Assembly (NCBI GenBank): GCA_026168455.1
Contig: CM047425.1
Coordinates: forward strand, 85,439,580 to 85,503,579
Length of the DNA stretch: 64,000 bases
Direction of reading: 5' to 3'
DNA from: Theocolax elegans
Taxonomy: Eukaryota > Arthropoda > Insecta > Hymenoptera > Cerocephalidae
Below are positions 62,411 to 64,000 of this stretch, piece by piece. The number at the start of each line of letters is the position of its first letter. The first letter of the stretch is position 1. The position numbers and the translations under genes are program-made. The notes beneath the pieces were generated by a model. The model was not told the DNA's origin, made no database searches, and was given only the letters and a program-made list of their open reading frames with translations.

Positions 62411-64000
62411 ACAATTTTTTTTATATCGATCAATGCCAAGTCAAATTAATTTATGCATTGAACGAAAAGACTCGATCGATCGATGACAAATAGCAATTTT
62501 CTGCACATGTCTTGTATAAACGAAAAAAACCTATTTTTTAAATTATTTGTATACTTTACATAATTATTAAGTTACTTAAACAACTACATTCACGTTTATT
62601 TATCCATTGCAAAGGCATTATGCAAACATTAAGAACGTTATACATCTAATATTCCAATTAAATATAAGATCATAATAATTAATTATACATAGTGGTAATT
62701 ACAAAAAGGTGGTATAAATATTATAATACATATAAATATTATTAATACATTATTTAAAACAAAATTTAAGTTTTAACAAAATTTAGATGTATGAATAAAA
62801 TTAAATTTAAAGTAATTTATATTGATATCCTCAAGCCAAGCAAACATGTACTTTGTGAACTTTTTAATACGACTTTAAATTCAGATTTATCTATACATTA
62901 ACTTCACTTTGTCTTTAAGTACTTGTCTGTGAAACTCACAAACTGTGAAGTTCTTATAAGACTATACGTGCTAACCACAGTTTACTTTCACAGAATAAAG
63001 AAAATTAGTTTATGTGGAGATCAATATCAAATTTTTTTAAATTCAAATTTTCGCAAAATATTTACATTTTTAATATTGTGATTAAATACTGTAGCAGAAA
63101 TTGTATTCTATTTAATAAGTATCAAACAGATTGTTTTAATAGGAAAAATAGGCCAAAACGTGCCCATTTTTGTCCTGCGATCAAACGCTTTTTCTTGTAT
63201 TTAAACATTTAGTTAACAACGAATTTCCAACCTTTTTTTAGTTTGCAATCATAAATTAAGTTTAAATCTGGTTATGTATTATTAAGTGTTTTAAAAATAT
63301 TTAAGTGGAAAATATAGTAAAATCACGTTTATCTTTGTAAACGCTGCAAATATAATGCAAATCCGAATCTATCAAAAGTTTTTAAGTTTACTGCTCGTGG
63401 CAATCTGGAAACATTATTAGAATTTTTTATGATTATTGCATTAAGAGCTCATAAAATGGGTGAAAATGTTATCAACACAAGGTACTCAATACAAATTTTT
63501 ACTACCTATGTTCCAAGATTTAAATTTCTACCGGGGTAATGTTTATCCCTATAGTAATTTCAATTCTCGTATTTCACTTGAATAGAATAATTAATCAAGA
63601 TGATCATTCATTAATTTAAAAATGTGTGAATAAACAAGTTCTGAAGCATTGCGTCCGCATAAAAAGTCATAATGATTTAATTCATCCACTTTAAATTGTC
63701 CTAACTTATTTGGCACCTGATTGTAGAAATGTGTTGAATCCTAAAAACATTTTGAAAATGCAGATTATTTCAAGGAAAAAATGTTGAGATTAGAATAATT
63801 GATTAAAAAATTGTTTAAGTATACTATCGATAGTAGAAATCTGATTATAATTATAACGTTTTTTTAAGACAACAAATGGCCAAAAGTCATATAATACCGA
63901 AGAAATGCTCAATTGATAGCAAAATTAGAGTTTTTTTTTAACCATAAAATGTTAAAATTCTATACTAGAGAGGTAATATTGGAGTTACATAGACAAAACT
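62411..64000. other. A/T-rich DNA, no gene recognised
   Basis: A/T-rich to the end of the window. The 66-codon frame 63012-63212 has no motif and lies in DNA of uniform composition. No repeat or RNA gene recognised. Confidence 0.4.

Noticed and set aside
1..64000. CRISPR arrays, bacterial operons, ribosome binding sites, rRNA genes, viral genes
   Set aside because: None was seen. The base composition, SINE, MITE and splice-like signals indicate a eukaryotic nuclear genome.

Overview
This window looks like a gene-poor stretch of an insect nuclear genome, most likely hymenopteran (inference). The background is strongly A/T-rich. Every few kilobases it is broken by 300-600 bp islands rich in CpG, with TATATATA runs, that look like promoters or enhancers. 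There is a tRNA-derived SINE with an A-tail and a TTAA-flanked piggyBac-type MITE. No bacterial operon structure is present and no long ORF encodes a recognisable protein family. Most open frames over 60 codons start at TTG/GTG or lie antisense across GC-rich islands, and I do not treat them as genes.

0-8 kb holds the best protein-gene candidate. A CpG-rich promoter-like island (1740-2234) leads to an ATG in a strong context (2235), followed by three plausible downstream exons (3511-3627, 3944-4004, 7392-7478) with splice signals and mostly compatible phases. I do not recognise the encoded small basic protein. Four further isolated exon-like segments (12340-12448, 43752-43809, 44453-44524, 48469-48538) could belong to unseen genes with large introns. 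All exon calls rest on splice motifs and open frames only.

13-23 kb is rich in structural repeats: a compound inverted-repeat locus with a 20-22 bp minisatellite (14002-14418), a recent tandem duplication of about 338 bp at roughly 99% identity (21131-21793), and a 137-bp TTAA-flanked MITE (22842-22986). A young full-length SINE with a tRNA-Lys-like head and a perfect 14-bp target duplication is at 32666-33114. A palindrome of about 550 bp, able to form a long double-stranded RNA, is at 50112-50664, and a related single arm lies at about 60279-60500.

The most interesting item is a 232-nt segment (56589-56820) with a 13-bp closing helix whose only two non-Watson-Crick positions are G-U wobbles. 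It encloses three strong hairpins. It reads like an undescribed structured non-coding RNA and matches no RNA class I could name. Other hairpins worth checking lie at 38405-38441, 39432-39717, 59151-59214 and 9125-9176 (pseudoknot-like).

The rest is A/T-rich intergenic or intronic DNA in which I see no genes. The overall picture is a regulatory landscape, or very large introns, with scattered control islands, small non-autonomous transposons and a few possible small or RNA genes.
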